A DNA stretch of 64,000 nucleotides from Microcystis aeruginosa LEGE 91341 (GTDB lineage: Bacteria; Cyanobacteriota; Cyanobacteriia; Cyanobacteriales; Microcystaceae). The DNA is taken from assembly GCF_015206885.1 (NCBI RefSeq), contig NZ_JADEXY010000002.1, positions 35,157-99,156 on the forward strand, read 5' to 3'. The position numbers and the translations under genes are program-made. Within the stretch, counting starts at the first letter, position 1, and each line of letters starts with the position of its first letter. Positions 8,860 through 17,312 of the stretch are shown piece after piece. Below the pieces are notes generated by a model that was not told the DNA's origin, ran no database searches, and saw only the letters and a list, made by a program, of their open reading frames with translations.

Positions 8860-9411
8860 TTAGGGGTTAGGGATAGTAATTAGGGCTAAATCAATTTTTT
8901 CCTCGTCAACTTGCTTAATTTCGGCTCTAATTCCCGGGCCAAAGTATCTTTCGATTTTTTCCTGTTTTGCCAGCCACTTTTCCAGGGGTAAAAGGGGCGA
9001 TTCAAATTCTAGGGTGAAACAATAGGCGGAATCAACAGCAGTTTCACGAATTCCCACTAAAGTCGGTCTTTCCTCGTCCGTGGGGCTTAATCCCAGCTTT
9101 TCTAGGGCTTCATCCAGATGCACTTCCTGTCCGTAGCGATAGCGGGTGACATCGTTGCGAAGTTTGGTTTGGGTGACAGTAGCCTGTTGTTGGCGCAATT
9201 GCAAGATTTCGGGGCTAGTGGGTTGACTGAAGGGTATCGGTTTGATTTCTGAAGCTTTTAGGGCTAAACCTCCCAATAATAACGGTAATCCGTAGAAAAA
9301 CCCCGCTAAATTGACCGTGGCGTTACCTTGGGCATAACCGATGATCCCGATAACCGTTAAAATACTGCCTAAAATTAAGCCAAAGTATGATAGTCTAATT
9401 TTTCTGAGCAT
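8860..9411 (-). CDS. DUF2854 domain protein
   Basis: 183 residues. Two N-terminal membrane segments (residues about 8-26 and 33-51: LGLILGSILTVIGIIGYAQG, NLAGFFYGLPLLLGGLALKA) precede a soluble domain with VTRYRYGQEVHLDEALEKLG and LSPTDEERPTLVGIRE, matching the cyanobacteria/plastid family DUF2854 in order and length. Function is unknown. It is first in a two-gene unit with the TSUP permease, which hints at a shared membrane process but does not establish it. Confidence 0.85.
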   Translation of the reverse strand: MLRKIRLSYFGLILGSILTVIGIIGYAQGNATVNLAGFFYGLPLLLGGLALKASEIKPIPFSQPTSPEILQLRQQQATVTQTKLRNDVTRYRYGQEVHLDEALEKLGLSPTDEERPTLVGIRETAVDSAYCFTLEFESPLLPLEKWLAKQEKIERYFGPGIRAEIKQVDEEKIDLALITIPNP

Positions 9412-9500
9412 GAAATAATTTTTTTCTTGAGTACGCTAATCCTTTAGAGATTATACAACTCAAGAGAATCTTTTTTGCAGGGGGCTAGTGGGAAGATTTT

Positions 9501-9534
9501 TCAGTTATCAGTAAACAGTCATCAGTCATCAGTG
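9501..9534. repeat. Heptamer-type short repeat in the 9412-9705 gap
   Basis: TCAGTTATCAG-like heptamers within the 294-bp space between the DUF2854 gene and the hydrolase. The rest of the gap holds a short GGTGCGTCAG/CTAACGCACC inverted repeat near 9661-9696. I see no gene in it. Confidence 0.6.
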
Positions 9535-9705
9535 AAAAGAAAGCGGCGAACTTGACACTTAATAAGTAAGCAATCTCAATTAACTGTTAGATAGTGGGAT
9601 AGGTTTCAGTTTCTTTATAGTTTATCTTTAGATTGTAACCAGCTACTTAGTTGATGATAGGTGGTGCGTCAGGAATTTTTGCTGTCTAACGCACCCTGCG
9701 TTTTA

Positions 9706-11418
9706 CTATTGCCTATGTACTCGCAATTTCTCAATTAATTTAGATAATTTCTCGTCAGAAGCGGCAGTAATAAAGTCTAATTTAAACTTTTGTCCCTGAC
9801 TGAGATATTCTGCATAGCTAGACAAAAGAAAAGGACGAAACTTTTCATTATTAGCAATATAAACTTCAAAAAAAGAGACCAATAAAGCCCCAGTATAATC
9901 CTCGATTAGATTTTGATTGGGTAAAGTGATATCGACCACAGACTTTAGGGTTTTTTGCATTCCTGCATCCAATTCCGTAAAATTTACATGAGCTTGTCCC
10001 TCCACCATCGCTAGATATTTATCTGGCGTTTTTAACCAAGTAAAAGAAATCGCCTGTTCAAAAATCGGATTAGCTGCTGGGTCATAACTTCCGGAACCCA
10101 AGAGGACAGGAATCGAGATTTTACTTAAACCTTTTTCCCCAAAAATACTGCGGTTAACGGGATTAGCTGCAAAAACAGCTGCGACTCGTTCATCGCGAAA
10201 ATTATAGACCTGTCTAGGCAATTCTAGGGCGCGACATTCCAGGAAAATTGCGATATTAATCCCGGAATAAGAACGGTTACAATCTTTAGCAAGATTATCA
10301 AAATCAATTTGTGCGCCAGCAACAGCTAGAGATGTATAACCCCCAAAAGAATGACCCACTACTCCCACATTAGTGAGGTCAAGTTTACCTTGAAATTGAC
10401 TATCATTACGTCTTGCTAATTCATCGATGACAAAGCTAATATCTTTGGGTCGATTAATAAATTCATCTCGATCAAAAATATTGCGATAATACCCCCCTAA
10501 CATTCCTTGCAGGTATTTCATATCACTGCCGGGGTGTTGCGGTGCTGCTACTAAAAATCCGTAGGAAGCTAGATGTTCAATTGCTTGGGCATAATCTTCT
10601 GGTCGAGAGGCTAATCCGTGGGAAAAAATAATTACAGGTGTTTTACCGTCTCGGAAAGTTTGGGGGATATAAACATCCACATATAAACTGCGATTGCGAC
10701 TGCTATCGGTTAGGTTCCAAACTTCTTTTTTTACCTGAAAGCTACCGCGCTGACGCAAATCGGGTAAACTGGCATAATTAATCGCTGGTTTAACAGCAGC
10801 CGCTTCCTCGGCTGTCCAGAGGCGCATATCTTTAATAAATATTTCCGCCACATAAACGGCATAATCAAGGGCTTTAGCTAATCCGAGGATTTCTTCCCCC
10901 TGTAACTGGATATTATTGGGGAATTTTTTCAGGATATTTAAAAGGGTTAATCCCCCCGGTTCAAAAGCGGCACTAACAATCGCACCCCGCAGGGCATATT
11001 TACCATTAATTCCCCCTTGAATGGTGATGCTTTTGCCCAAACGAGAGAGCATATCAGCACCCATAACACTATTAAAAAAACGAGATAGTAAAACAGGATC
11101 GATGTCAATTTTTGTTAATAAAGCTTCACGAAACTGCTCTCTTGCTTCAGGAGTTGCTCTGGCTAAAAATTGTTTTAAATTAGCGTCGATTTTGCCTTCT
11201 TTAGCAAAGGTTTCTAGGGATGCTACCGATACAGAAAAGACGAGGGGAGTATAGACAAATTCAACTTCTTCGGCGGCTTTTAGGGGTAAAGCAGTCATAG
11301 TGGCGGCGAAAAGACCTAAAATAAAAGCTCGCAGCCGACGGGTGTAATTATTTCTAGGAAAACGATTTTGTAAACTGGTGATAATCATGGAATTTTTAGT
11401 TAGGGTAGATGACAGCAA
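9706..11418 (-). CDS. Secreted DUF1400 / alpha-beta hydrolase (esterase-lipase type)
   Basis: 570 residues. A signal-peptide-like start (basic NNYTRRLRAFILG, then LFAATMTALPLKAAEE) precedes a DUF1400 region (about 50-180; VEFVYTPLVFSVSVASLE, FNSVMGADMLSRLG), a cyanobacterial module found before hydrolase domains. The hydrolase part has the oxyanion segment IIFSHGLASRPEDYA, the nucleophile elbow GHSFGGYT (GxSxG), an acid candidate in GSGSYDPAANP and the histidine in GQAHVNFTELD. It is similar in plan to PAF-acetylhydrolase or chlorophyllase-like esterases. The true substrate is unknown. An internal ATG at codon 11 is an alternative start. Confidence 0.85.
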   Translation of the reverse strand: MLSSTLTKNSMIITSLQNRFPRNNYTRRLRAFILGLFAATMTALPLKAAEEVEFVYTPLVFSVSVASLETFAKEGKIDANLKQFLARATPEAREQFREALLTKIDIDPVLLSRFFNSVMGADMLSRLGKSITIQGGINGKYALRGAIVSAAFEPGGLTLLNILKKFPNNIQLQGEEILGLAKALDYAVYVAEIFIKDMRLWTAEEAAAVKPAINYASLPDLRQRGSFQVKKEVWNLTDSSRNRSLYVDVYIPQTFRDGKTPVIIFSHGLASRPEDYAQAIEHLASYGFLVAAPQHPGSDMKYLQGMLGGYYRNIFDRDEFINRPKDISFVIDELARRNDSQFQGKLDLTNVGVVGHSFGGYTSLAVAGAQIDFDNLAKDCNRSYSGINIAIFLECRALELPRQVYNFRDERVAAVFAANPVNRSIFGEKGLSKISIPVLLGSGSYDPAANPIFEQAISFTWLKTPDKYLAMVEGQAHVNFTELDAGMQKTLKSVVDITLPNQNLIEDYTGALLVSFFEVYIANNEKFRPFLLSSYAEYLSQGQKFKLDFITAASDEKLSKLIEKLRVHRQ

Positions 11419-11790
11419 TTAAAGGAAAAAACTCGCACGGAGATTGATGTCTAAGTTCAACAAACATCGATAAAGTACCAAGCAAATTAGAACCAAAAAG
11501 CAGAAGGAAAACCTCGATAGATTAATCTGAGCGATTTCGATTCTAGATTATTGAGTATTTTCTGAACATATTACCTAGTATGGATTTTATATTAAAATTG
11601 TTTTTTTGTCAAGATACTGGTTATTAATGAAAAAATAAATATATGAATTTCATAAGTAAAAGTGATATATTTGGAGATGAAAATAATCAGATAAGATTTT
11701 TGACCAAGATAAGTACCTAAGCAAAATTAACTAGACATTTTGATAAAGCTTTTCAACCAATCAATTAATTTTGCGTGACTAATTAAATTG
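11419..11790. other. AT-rich intergenic region with a divergent family 2 MITE
   Basis: 372 bp between the hydrolase and the mscS-type gene. It has no convincing reading frame. Positions 11712-11781 carry AGTACCTAAGCAAAATTAA and, inverted, AATTTTGCGTGACT, a short diverged copy of the MITE family found at 21864, 52103 and 55867. The rest is featureless to me. Confidence 0.5.
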
Positions 11791-13101
11791 CTAATTATCG
11801 CGAATATGAATATCTTGCTGCGGAAAGGGAATCTCGATATCCTGTTGAGTAAACCTATCAAGAATAACACAATTAACATCACTAATTACTCGCTTTTTCC
11901 TGTTAACATCATCTAACCAGAACTTTAATTCAAAGTTTAAACTAGAATCACCAAAATTAATAAAAAAGGCTACTGGTTGCGGGTTTTTAAGTATGTTAGG
12001 ATGATGATCAGCAATGTCTAGCAATAAATTCATCACCTGTTGTGCGTTAGAATTATAACCAACTCCGATAACAATTGAACAATAAATCAAGTTATCACTA
12101 CCCGTATAGGTGGTGACATCCTCAGTAAAAAACTTTTGATTGGGGATAATTTTTTCGGAATTATCCGTGAGGATTTGCACTGTTGTCGCTCGAATACCTA
12201 GCTTTTTTACCTGAGAAGTTTGCCCTTCAATATTAATGATATCACCAGGTTTAAGAACTTTTTCAAATAATAGTAAAATACCGCTAATAAAATTACTGAC
12301 CACTTGCTGCATACCGAAACCAATACCCACCGATAAACCACCAGTAATTGCCGCTATTGCCGTTGCATTAACTCCCACATACCCTAAGATGATGATAAAA
12401 CCTAAGACAATGAAAAAATAACGTCCTAACAGTAAAGTTGCTTCAATTTCACCGCGACTAGCTTGCTGATTTAAATTAGTAATACTCAAAATTATAGTCT
12501 CTATAAGATCGACAACAATTACTAGAAAATAGGGAGCTATTATCAAAATAAATATGCTTCCCAATGTGATCGGACTATTGAATAAATTGAAAGGAGATAC
12601 TTTGGCGATTTCCTGAATATTATTGTAGAAACCAATCATGATCCTCAGGAGAAATAACACCAATAAAGGTGCTAAAAGCCGGAAATGATAATATTTAATT
12701 GTATTGACGGAAAACTTGGCGTATAGTCCAGCTAATAAACCACGATAAACTAAATAAAACCACAGGAGTTTTATAGATAAATTAATCATTCCTCTTGTCC
12801 AATTTTGACTGAAAAAAATTAGATAATTTAAGTCAAGTAAAATTATACTAATAACTGGAAAATTAAGAAACTCTATCAGGATAGCAAAATATTGACGGAT
12901 GGTTAATTTTCTATCACTATGGATAAAAGTGGTGACGTGAGGAAATCTTTTTTCTAAGTAAGACCATAACCATTTTGACAATAACCAAGCAAGAATTAAA
13001 CAAAGAAAAATAATCATTAATTGATTTTGAACATTTCTGCGTCCTAAAAATAATAATTGGTTAGCAATTATTTCCGAAAGAGATGGGATATTGTTGTTCA
13101 T
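11791..13101 (-). CDS. MscS-family mechanosensitive channel
   Basis: 436 residues. The N-terminal ~230 residues form about five to six hydrophobic helices. The MscS pore helix and beta domain follow: ATAIAAITGGLSVGIGFGMQ (about 245-265, glycine/alanine-packed TM3), then FEKVLKPGDIINIEG and IIPNQKFFTEDVTTYT. The C-terminal alpha/beta vestibule ends in IEIPFPQQDIHI, the usual family ending. It is an inner-membrane tension-gated channel for osmotic relief. The start codon lies 1 nt after the stop of a solute-binding lipoprotein gene, so both form one operon. Confidence 0.9.
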   Translation of the reverse strand: MNNNIPSLSEIIANQLLFLGRRNVQNQLMIIFLCLILAWLLSKWLWSYLEKRFPHVTTFIHSDRKLTIRQYFAILIEFLNFPVISIILLDLNYLIFFSQNWTRGMINLSIKLLWFYLVYRGLLAGLYAKFSVNTIKYYHFRLLAPLLVLFLLRIMIGFYNNIQEIAKVSPFNLFNSPITLGSIFILIIAPYFLVIVVDLIETIILSITNLNQQASRGEIEATLLLGRYFFIVLGFIIILGYVGVNATAIAAITGGLSVGIGFGMQQVVSNFISGILLLFEKVLKPGDIINIEGQTSQVKKLGIRATTVQILTDNSEKIIPNQKFFTEDVTTYTGSDNLIYCSIVIGVGYNSNAQQVMNLLLDIADHHPNILKNPQPVAFFINFGDSSLNFELKFWLDDVNRKKRVISDVNCVILDRFTQQDIEIPFPQQDIHIRDN

Positions 13102-13102
13102 A

Positions 13103-14395
13103 TTAATTTATTTTTCTGACTTCCTGATCAAGACCTGATTGAATATAAAGTGTCAGTTGGTGGGCTGCTGTTGAGGAAGATATTTCACCAGCGATCGCTC
13201 TTTCATACCAAAATTCTCCCTCTTCTAAAATTTTATTCAACTTTTCCCAATCATCCAGAGGAACTGCCACGGCATTGTGAGATTGTTGTAATAATACTGA
13301 TTCGATCGGTAGTAAATTTCCTTCGATCTGTACCCGTCGATTAGTGGGAATAAAACTTTCTGTTTGGATGATTGCTTGCAATTGTTGTTCGGGATTGGTG
13401 AGAAATTTTCCTAAAGCTAATCCCAAACTATTTTCATTATCACTATTATTACGATTAAATACCATCACCCGTGTATAGAGAATTGGTGCTGCTTTACCTT
13501 GAGTGCCTTGGGGAAGTAAAGCGACTCTGAGATCATCTTGGAGACTGTTTTTTAAATCGGCAATTTCAATAGAATTACAAACATAATAGGTTAAGCGACC
13601 TCTAGCAAAGGCCTCATGAAGTAATTCCCGTTGACGATTGAGGATAAAATTAGGCTGTGACGAGGCAAATTTTAGCCATTCTAGCCATTTTGCCCAACCA
13701 TCCAAGCGAGGTTGCAGCCTACCCTGATCATCCCACAAATAGCTGCCAAAAATTGCCATTCCCCAAAAAGTATCTTCAAAAGAGGACACCATCCCCACAG
13801 AATAACCTTTGCGGGCACGTTCCACTAATCCCTCTAAACTGGTGGGAGGTTGCTTCAGCAGCGGATCGGTACTAACTTGTAATTTTTTTTGATTGTAACA
13901 CAGTACACGAGTACGAGAACCTAAGGGAATGCCATAGATTTTTCCTTGATAGCTAACTTGTTTCAGGGTTGGAGGATTATAGATAGATAAATCTAGATTT
14001 TTCCGGTCAATTTCCCCCAGTACTCCTTCAGATACTAATCTGGGTATATTTCCCGAAAAAATTAGAATAACACTCGCACCCAATCCGCTTTGAGATTGTT
14101 TAAAAAAACGTTCGGGTATCTCATCGATAGGAATAGCTTGTTCAAGAATTGTCACCTGCGGATTTAATTTTTCAAACTCTTGGAAACCGAGACCTAGTAC
14201 TTCAGTTAAATTGCCCTCTTCTGGATACCAAACAAAAAGGGTTCCTTGCCGTTGCTCCGATGATTGGTTAGGAAGATCACTAAAACAAGCATAAAGAAAA
14301 ATTGGCATCAAGATAAAAAGCAATAGGAACGATATAATCGTCCTTGCTTTTTTGCTTCTCCAAGCAGTTTTAACTCTGAGCCTTAGGGATTGCAT
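13103..14395 (-). CDS. Extracellular solute-binding protein (family 1), likely lipoprotein
   Basis: 430 residues. A basic N-terminus and hydrophobic segment (about 20-37) end in LYAC, a usable lipobox, so the mature protein is probably anchored by Cys. The body fits the type 1 periplasmic sugar-binding fold: TLFVWYPEEGNLTEVLGLGF near the start, then LGASVILIFSGNIPRLV, GIPLGSRTRVLCYNQKKLQ and WGMAIFGSYLWDD. No ABC permease or ATPase lies next to it. Its only operon partner is the MscS-type channel 1 nt downstream, an unusual pairing. The bound ligand cannot be read from sequence. Confidence 0.85.
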   Translation of the reverse strand: MQSLRLRVKTAWRSKKARTIISFLLLFILMPIFLYACFSDLPNQSSEQRQGTLFVWYPEEGNLTEVLGLGFQEFEKLNPQVTILEQAIPIDEIPERFFKQSQSGLGASVILIFSGNIPRLVSEGVLGEIDRKNLDLSIYNPPTLKQVSYQGKIYGIPLGSRTRVLCYNQKKLQVSTDPLLKQPPTSLEGLVERARKGYSVGMVSSFEDTFWGMAIFGSYLWDDQGRLQPRLDGWAKWLEWLKFASSQPNFILNRQRELLHEAFARGRLTYYVCNSIEIADLKNSLQDDLRVALLPQGTQGKAAPILYTRVMVFNRNNSDNENSLGLALGKFLTNPEQQLQAIIQTESFIPTNRRVQIEGNLLPIESVLLQQSHNAVAVPLDDWEKLNKILEEGEFWYERAIAGEISSSTAAHQLTLYIQSGLDQEVRKIN

Positions 14396-14834
14396 CGCTC
14401 GTGATCCTTCAAAAATATTGCCATAGATCCATAGTACATGAAAAGGTGACTAATAATCCTCATCAGAAAAATAATTAACATGATCTTGTCTCCATAGCCA
14501 CCAGTATAGCAACAATCCCAGTTAAAAATTTGTGCGAGTTAAACTGCTGACGTATCTAAATTACTGCTTAAAACAAAGGGAAAGAGCGAGTTTTATAGTT
14601 GGTTTTATAACACTATAAAACCCAGTTTAAATGGGCAATAGCTTAGGAAAACTGTGCTTAGTATGAGTGAGATTTCTGTTATTAATAGTTATTTCATGGC
14701 GAGGGAGTGATACCCGCCTTAACTTTACTGTACCAACCAAGAACCCACCGAAGCAATCTTTACTGTATAATCATGGTATAAGAAACTGGCACCCCAAATA
14801 TTGTATTTCAACCCAAACACCAAAGGAGTTAAAT
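14396..14834. other. Intergenic region with a perfect inverted repeat
   Basis: 439 bp without a gene. A perfect inverted repeat with 9-bp arms, GGTTTTATA-ACAC-TATAAAACC, lies at 14601-14622 and could be an operator or a hairpin. A TATAAT at 14766-14771 with a weak -35 may serve the broken gene starting at 14835, which has a good AAAGGAG ribosome-binding site. Confidence 0.45.
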
Positions 14835-15293
14835 ATGACTGAACCTTTAAGCGCGATTGTGTTGGTAACGTTGGCAATTTAGGAGTTTGTTAAATCAGGT
14901 ACAGGAGATTTGGCCAAGCGTTTTACTGCGGAGGCTGTGGCGAAAATTCCTGTATTATGGGGAAAGATTAGGGATCGGTTAACGGGAAAATCGCTCAAGG
15001 TCAATGAAGCATTAGCTAAATTAGAAAGTGGGGACAGTACGGCCATTGAAACTATCACTAAAAATTTGGATGTGATTTTAGACGAAGATTCTCTTTTTGC
15101 TGAAGAGTTACGAATTTGGGGACAGGAAATTTAAGCAGGGAGAATCAGCCAAATTGGTTTAGATAACTTGGAAGCGGGAGAAATAGATGCTGAAATTGAG
15201 CAACCGGTAAAAGGAAAAACAACGACTAAAACAGAACAAATTGGTACAACAGAGGTAAGAGTTATAGGAAAAGCAACTATTAAAATTAACTAA
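14835..15293 (+). pseudogene. Broken small membrane-domain gene (two in-frame stops)
   Basis: One frame of 152 codons starting MTEPLSAIVLVTLAI is interrupted by TAG at 14880-14882 and TAA at 15132-15134, but the protein sense continues cleanly across both (EFVKSGTGDLAKRFTAEAVA after the first, ISQIGLDNLEAGEIDAEIEQ after the second). The start context AAGGAGTT...ATG and the MxEPL...VTLA opening resemble the N-terminal piece at 16824. It looks like a stand-alone relative of the putative effector/anchor domain fused to NB-ARC proteins. Family unrecognised. Confidence 0.6.
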
Positions 15294-15314
15294 AAGATTG
15301 ATTAGGAGACAAAA

Positions 15315-15518
15315 ATGTTAGAAAATCAAGCCCAAGCACTCAAGTTTATTGTTAAAGAGGTTCTGCATGGGTTATTATTGCAGGAACGGGAAACTCTAAC
15401 AGATGTAATTTATGAAGTGATAGAGGATATGGTTCTAGCCAAAGCAATAGAAGAAGGTCTTGATGATGAAAATGTCAGTCGAGAAGAATTTTTTTGGTTA
15501 CATCGAGTAAGTTTATGA
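15315..15518 (+). pseudogene. RelB-like antitoxin, 3'-truncated duplicate
   Basis: 67 codons. The first ~57 residues are almost identical to the antitoxin at 16144-16341 (MLENQAQALKFIVKEVLH vs MLEDQAQALKPIVKEVLH; ERETLTDVIYEVIEDM shared). Similarity stops at SREE, after which the tail is FFWLHRVSL instead of IFSLLAE. Its own toxin gene is missing; instead hicA begins in an ATGA overlap with its stop. This looks like a recombination join between a duplicated relBE unit and a hicAB unit. The short protein might still be made and act as the first cistron. Confidence 0.65.
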
Positions 15519-15706
15519 CTACGAAGATTTGGGATGTCATTAAGTTATTAGAAAAAGATGGCTGGTTTCTCGTTAATACAGTCGGTAGTCATCGCCAATA
15601 TGAGCATCCAACAAAAAGGGGAAAGGTGACTGTTGCTGGCAAATTAAGTGATGATGTTCGTAAAGGAACTTTAGCTAGTGTTCTTAAACAAGCAGGGTTA
15701 AAATGA
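15515..15706 (+). CDS. hicA: HicA-type toxin (mRNA interferase)
   Basis: 63 residues from ATG 15515: MTTKIWDVIKLLEKDGWFLV then TVGSHRQYEHPTKRGKVTVA, the double-stranded RNA-binding-like HicA fold with the catalytic His in GSHRQYEHP. HicA toxins cleave mRNA when freed from HicB. The TTG seven codons upstream is less likely, because the ATG overlaps the stop of the preceding gene in the usual ATGA fashion. The stop overlaps the hicB start by 4 bp, giving tight translational coupling. It looks intact. Confidence 0.88.
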   Translation: MTTKIWDVIKLLEKDGWFLVNTVGSHRQYEHPTKRGKVTVAGKLSDDVRKGTLASVLKQAGLK

Positions 15707-15972
15707 TCGACAAATATCTAATTGTTCTCGAAAAAAGTGAGACGGGATTTTCAGCTTATTCACCCGATGTATTGGGGTGTGTAGCAACAGGTGCGACTCT
15801 AGAAGAAACAACGGAGCAAATGCGATCGGCTTTGGCTTTGCATTTGGCAGATGTTGAAAACTTGCCCCAACCACGAGGGATTGATTCCTATTTAGAAGCT
15901 TTGCGAGATTCCGAAGGAGAAGCATTTTTTTTAACTCATATTCCCATAGATCAAGTGTTAGTCAAACCTTAG
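15703..15972 (+). CDS. hicB: HicB-type antitoxin
   Basis: 89 residues. The N-terminal partial RNase H-like fold is clear: KYLIVLEKSETGFSAYSPDV then LGCVATGATLEETTEQMRSA, the standard HicB pattern. There is no obvious C-terminal helix-turn-helix or ribbon-helix-helix, so autoregulation may differ from two-domain HicB proteins. It neutralises the HicA encoded just upstream, with which it overlaps. Confidence 0.88.
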   Translation: MIDKYLIVLEKSETGFSAYSPDVLGCVATGATLEETTEQMRSALALHLADVENLPQPRGIDSYLEALRDSEGEAFFLTHIPIDQVLVKP

Positions 15973-15985
15973 TTTTATCAAGGAA

Positions 15986-16128
15986 AATGAACAACAAACT
16001 TTAGCAAACTGGAATTAAAGCTTTTACTTTAATCTGATCAAAGATCAAGTACAGAAACCAGAAGCCTGTTCCACGGGGTAGGCATTTTGCCAGTTTATAG
16101 GCTATAATCTTATTAAAGATAAAACACA
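15986..16128. repeat. 143-bp direct repeat carrying a promoter-like TATAAT, copy 1
   Basis: Shares with 16614-16756 the order ATGAAC.ACAAACT, GCAAACTxGAATTAAAG, AGAAGCCTGTTCC.ACGGGGTAGGC, GGCTATAATCTTATT and AAAGATAAAACACA. The GCCT...AGGC arms can form a hairpin. Copy 1 lies upstream of the relBE-type pair, copy 2 upstream of the STAND gene. A third fragment (CCAGAAGCCTGTTACAC) follows at 16760-16776. Confidence 0.75.
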
Positions 16129-16143
16129 GATTAGGAGACAAAA

Positions 16144-16341
16144 ATGTTAGAAGATCAAGCCCAAGCACTCAAGCCTATTGTTAAAGAGGTTCTGCATGAG
16201 TTATTATTGCAGGAACGGGAAACTTTAACAGACGTAATTTATGAAGTGATAGAGGATATGGCTCTAGCCAAAGCAATAGAAGAAGGTCTTCATGATGAAA
16301 ATGTCAGTCGAGAAGAAATTTTTTCTTTATTAGCAGAGTAA
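16144..16341 (+). CDS. RelB-like type II antitoxin
   Basis: 65 residues: MLEDQAQALKPIVKEVLH, then a helical acidic stretch ERETLTDVIYEVIEDM and a C-terminal tail ending SREEIFSLLAE. Small acidic proteins of this kind precede RelE/ParE toxins in cyanobacteria. The stop is 3 bp before the toxin ATG. A nearly identical but truncated duplicate lies 830 bp upstream. The promoter is probably the TATAAT in the repeat that ends at 16128. Confidence 0.75.
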   Translation: MLEDQAQALKPIVKEVLHELLLQERETLTDVIYEVIEDMALAKAIEEGLHDENVSREEIFSLLAE

Positions 16342-16344
16342 ATC

Positions 16345-16611
16345 ATGCAAGTTGAATTTCGTCGCCTTTTTTTTCGAGATTTAGGTGCTATCAAGGATCG
16401 TAAGCTACGACAACGAATTGAATCTGTCATTGTGGAGGTAGAAGCGTCCAATAATCTAGCTGAGTTAAGAAATATCAAAGCTATTGAAGGCCACCCCAGT
16501 TACTATCGGATAAGAATAGGAGATTACCGCATAGGTATTTATGTTGAGGAGAATATGATTGCTTTTGTACGAGTTTTACATCGTAAAGAAATGTACCGTT
16601 ATTTTCCCTAA
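16345..16611 (+). CDS. RelE/ParE-family toxin
   Basis: 88 residues with the RelE fold signature: MQVEFRRLFFRDLGAIKDRK at the start, then IEGHPSYYRIRIGDYRIGIY and the C-terminal FVRVLHRKEMYRYFP. The RIGDYRIGIY strand with conserved arginines and the HRKEMYR ending match ribosome-dependent mRNA interferases of this group. It is intact. It forms one operon with the antitoxin just upstream. Confidence 0.88.
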   Translation: MQVEFRRLFFRDLGAIKDRKLRQRIESVIVEVEASNNLAELRNIKAIEGHPSYYRIRIGDYRIGIYVEENMIAFVRVLHRKEMYRYFP

Positions 16612-16613
16612 GC

Positions 16614-16756
16614 CATGAACGACAAACTCAAGCAAACTAGAATTAAAGGTTATACGTTAATCTTATCAAAGATCAGGTACAAGAACTAGAAGCCTGTTCC
16701 ACGGGGTAGGCATTTTGTTATTTCACAGGCTATAATCTTATTAAAGATAAAACACA
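16614..16756. repeat. 143-bp direct repeat carrying a promoter-like TATAAT, copy 2
   Basis: Second copy of the repeat at 15986-16128. It includes GGCTATAATCTTATT and the hairpin-forming AGAAGCCTGTTCC...GGGGTAGGC. It ends 68 bp before the start of the STAND gene N-terminal frame and could supply its promoter. Confidence 0.75.
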
Positions 16757-16823
16757 AGAACCAGAAGCCTGTTACACTATCTAACAATTAATTAAGTGCC
16801 ATTTATTAGCAAGGAGTTGTATC

Positions 16824-17183
16824 ATGGAACCTTTAACGCTATTGGCTACAGGAGTCACGATTATTTTAGGGGGAGCGTTGGCTCGTGTGGGGGAGCTTGT
16901 CTTAGATGGTTCCCTTGAAAAACTGATAAATTTAATCGAAGCTAAGTCTCCTGATACTTTAAAAAAGTTGCAATCGGCTAATCAAAATCCTGATTTGTTA
17001 CCTGAAACGATTGAGGTAATGGCGACTTTACTGGAAGATCCAGAAATGCGAAGAGTTGCAGAACAAGCGGTCAAGGAAAATGAATCTAATCCTTACGTTA
17101 TTAATCAGTTTACTGACTTAGAAAAAATTCTTAACTTTGCTAATCGGGATATTAATATTGATAAACAAATTAATAATTTTTGA
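16824..17183 (+). CDS. N-terminal domain of a STAND protein, cut off by an in-frame TGA
   Basis: 119 codons with a good AAGGAG site before the ATG. The start MEPLTLLATGVTIILGGALA is hydrophobic and could anchor in membrane. Residues 30-119 are helical and polar (LLPETIEVMATLLEDPEMRR). The frame ends at TGA 17181-17183. The next codons in the same frame read LQPPVGEQVKQNLHNLPNSG then VEKFVGRDEVLSQL, the expected lead-in to the NB-ARC domain. This is therefore the front end of the 17313-20390 protein. A separate short product is possible; a recent nonsense mutation or recoding are the alternatives. Confidence 0.65.
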   Translation: MEPLTLLATGVTIILGGALARVGELVLDGSLEKLINLIEAKSPDTLKKLQSANQNPDLLPETIEVMATLLEDPEMRRVAEQAVKENESNPYVINQFTDLEKILNFANRDINIDKQINNF

Positions 17184-17312
17184 CTACAGCCGCCTGTAGG
17201 GGAGCAGGTCAAACAAAACCTTCACAATTTACCCAATAGTGGGGTCGAGAAATTTGTTGGACGTGATGAAGTTTTAAGCCAATTAGCAACCCAATTACAG
17301 GAAGCTAACCGC

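Noticed and set aside
13103..14395. ABC sugar importer operon
   Set aside because: Only the binding protein is present; the adjacent gene is an MscS channel, not a permease.
14667..14882. 71-codon frame on the plus strand
   Set aside because: Its last codons are the start of the broken gene at 14835; the upstream part has no ribosome-binding site or protein character.
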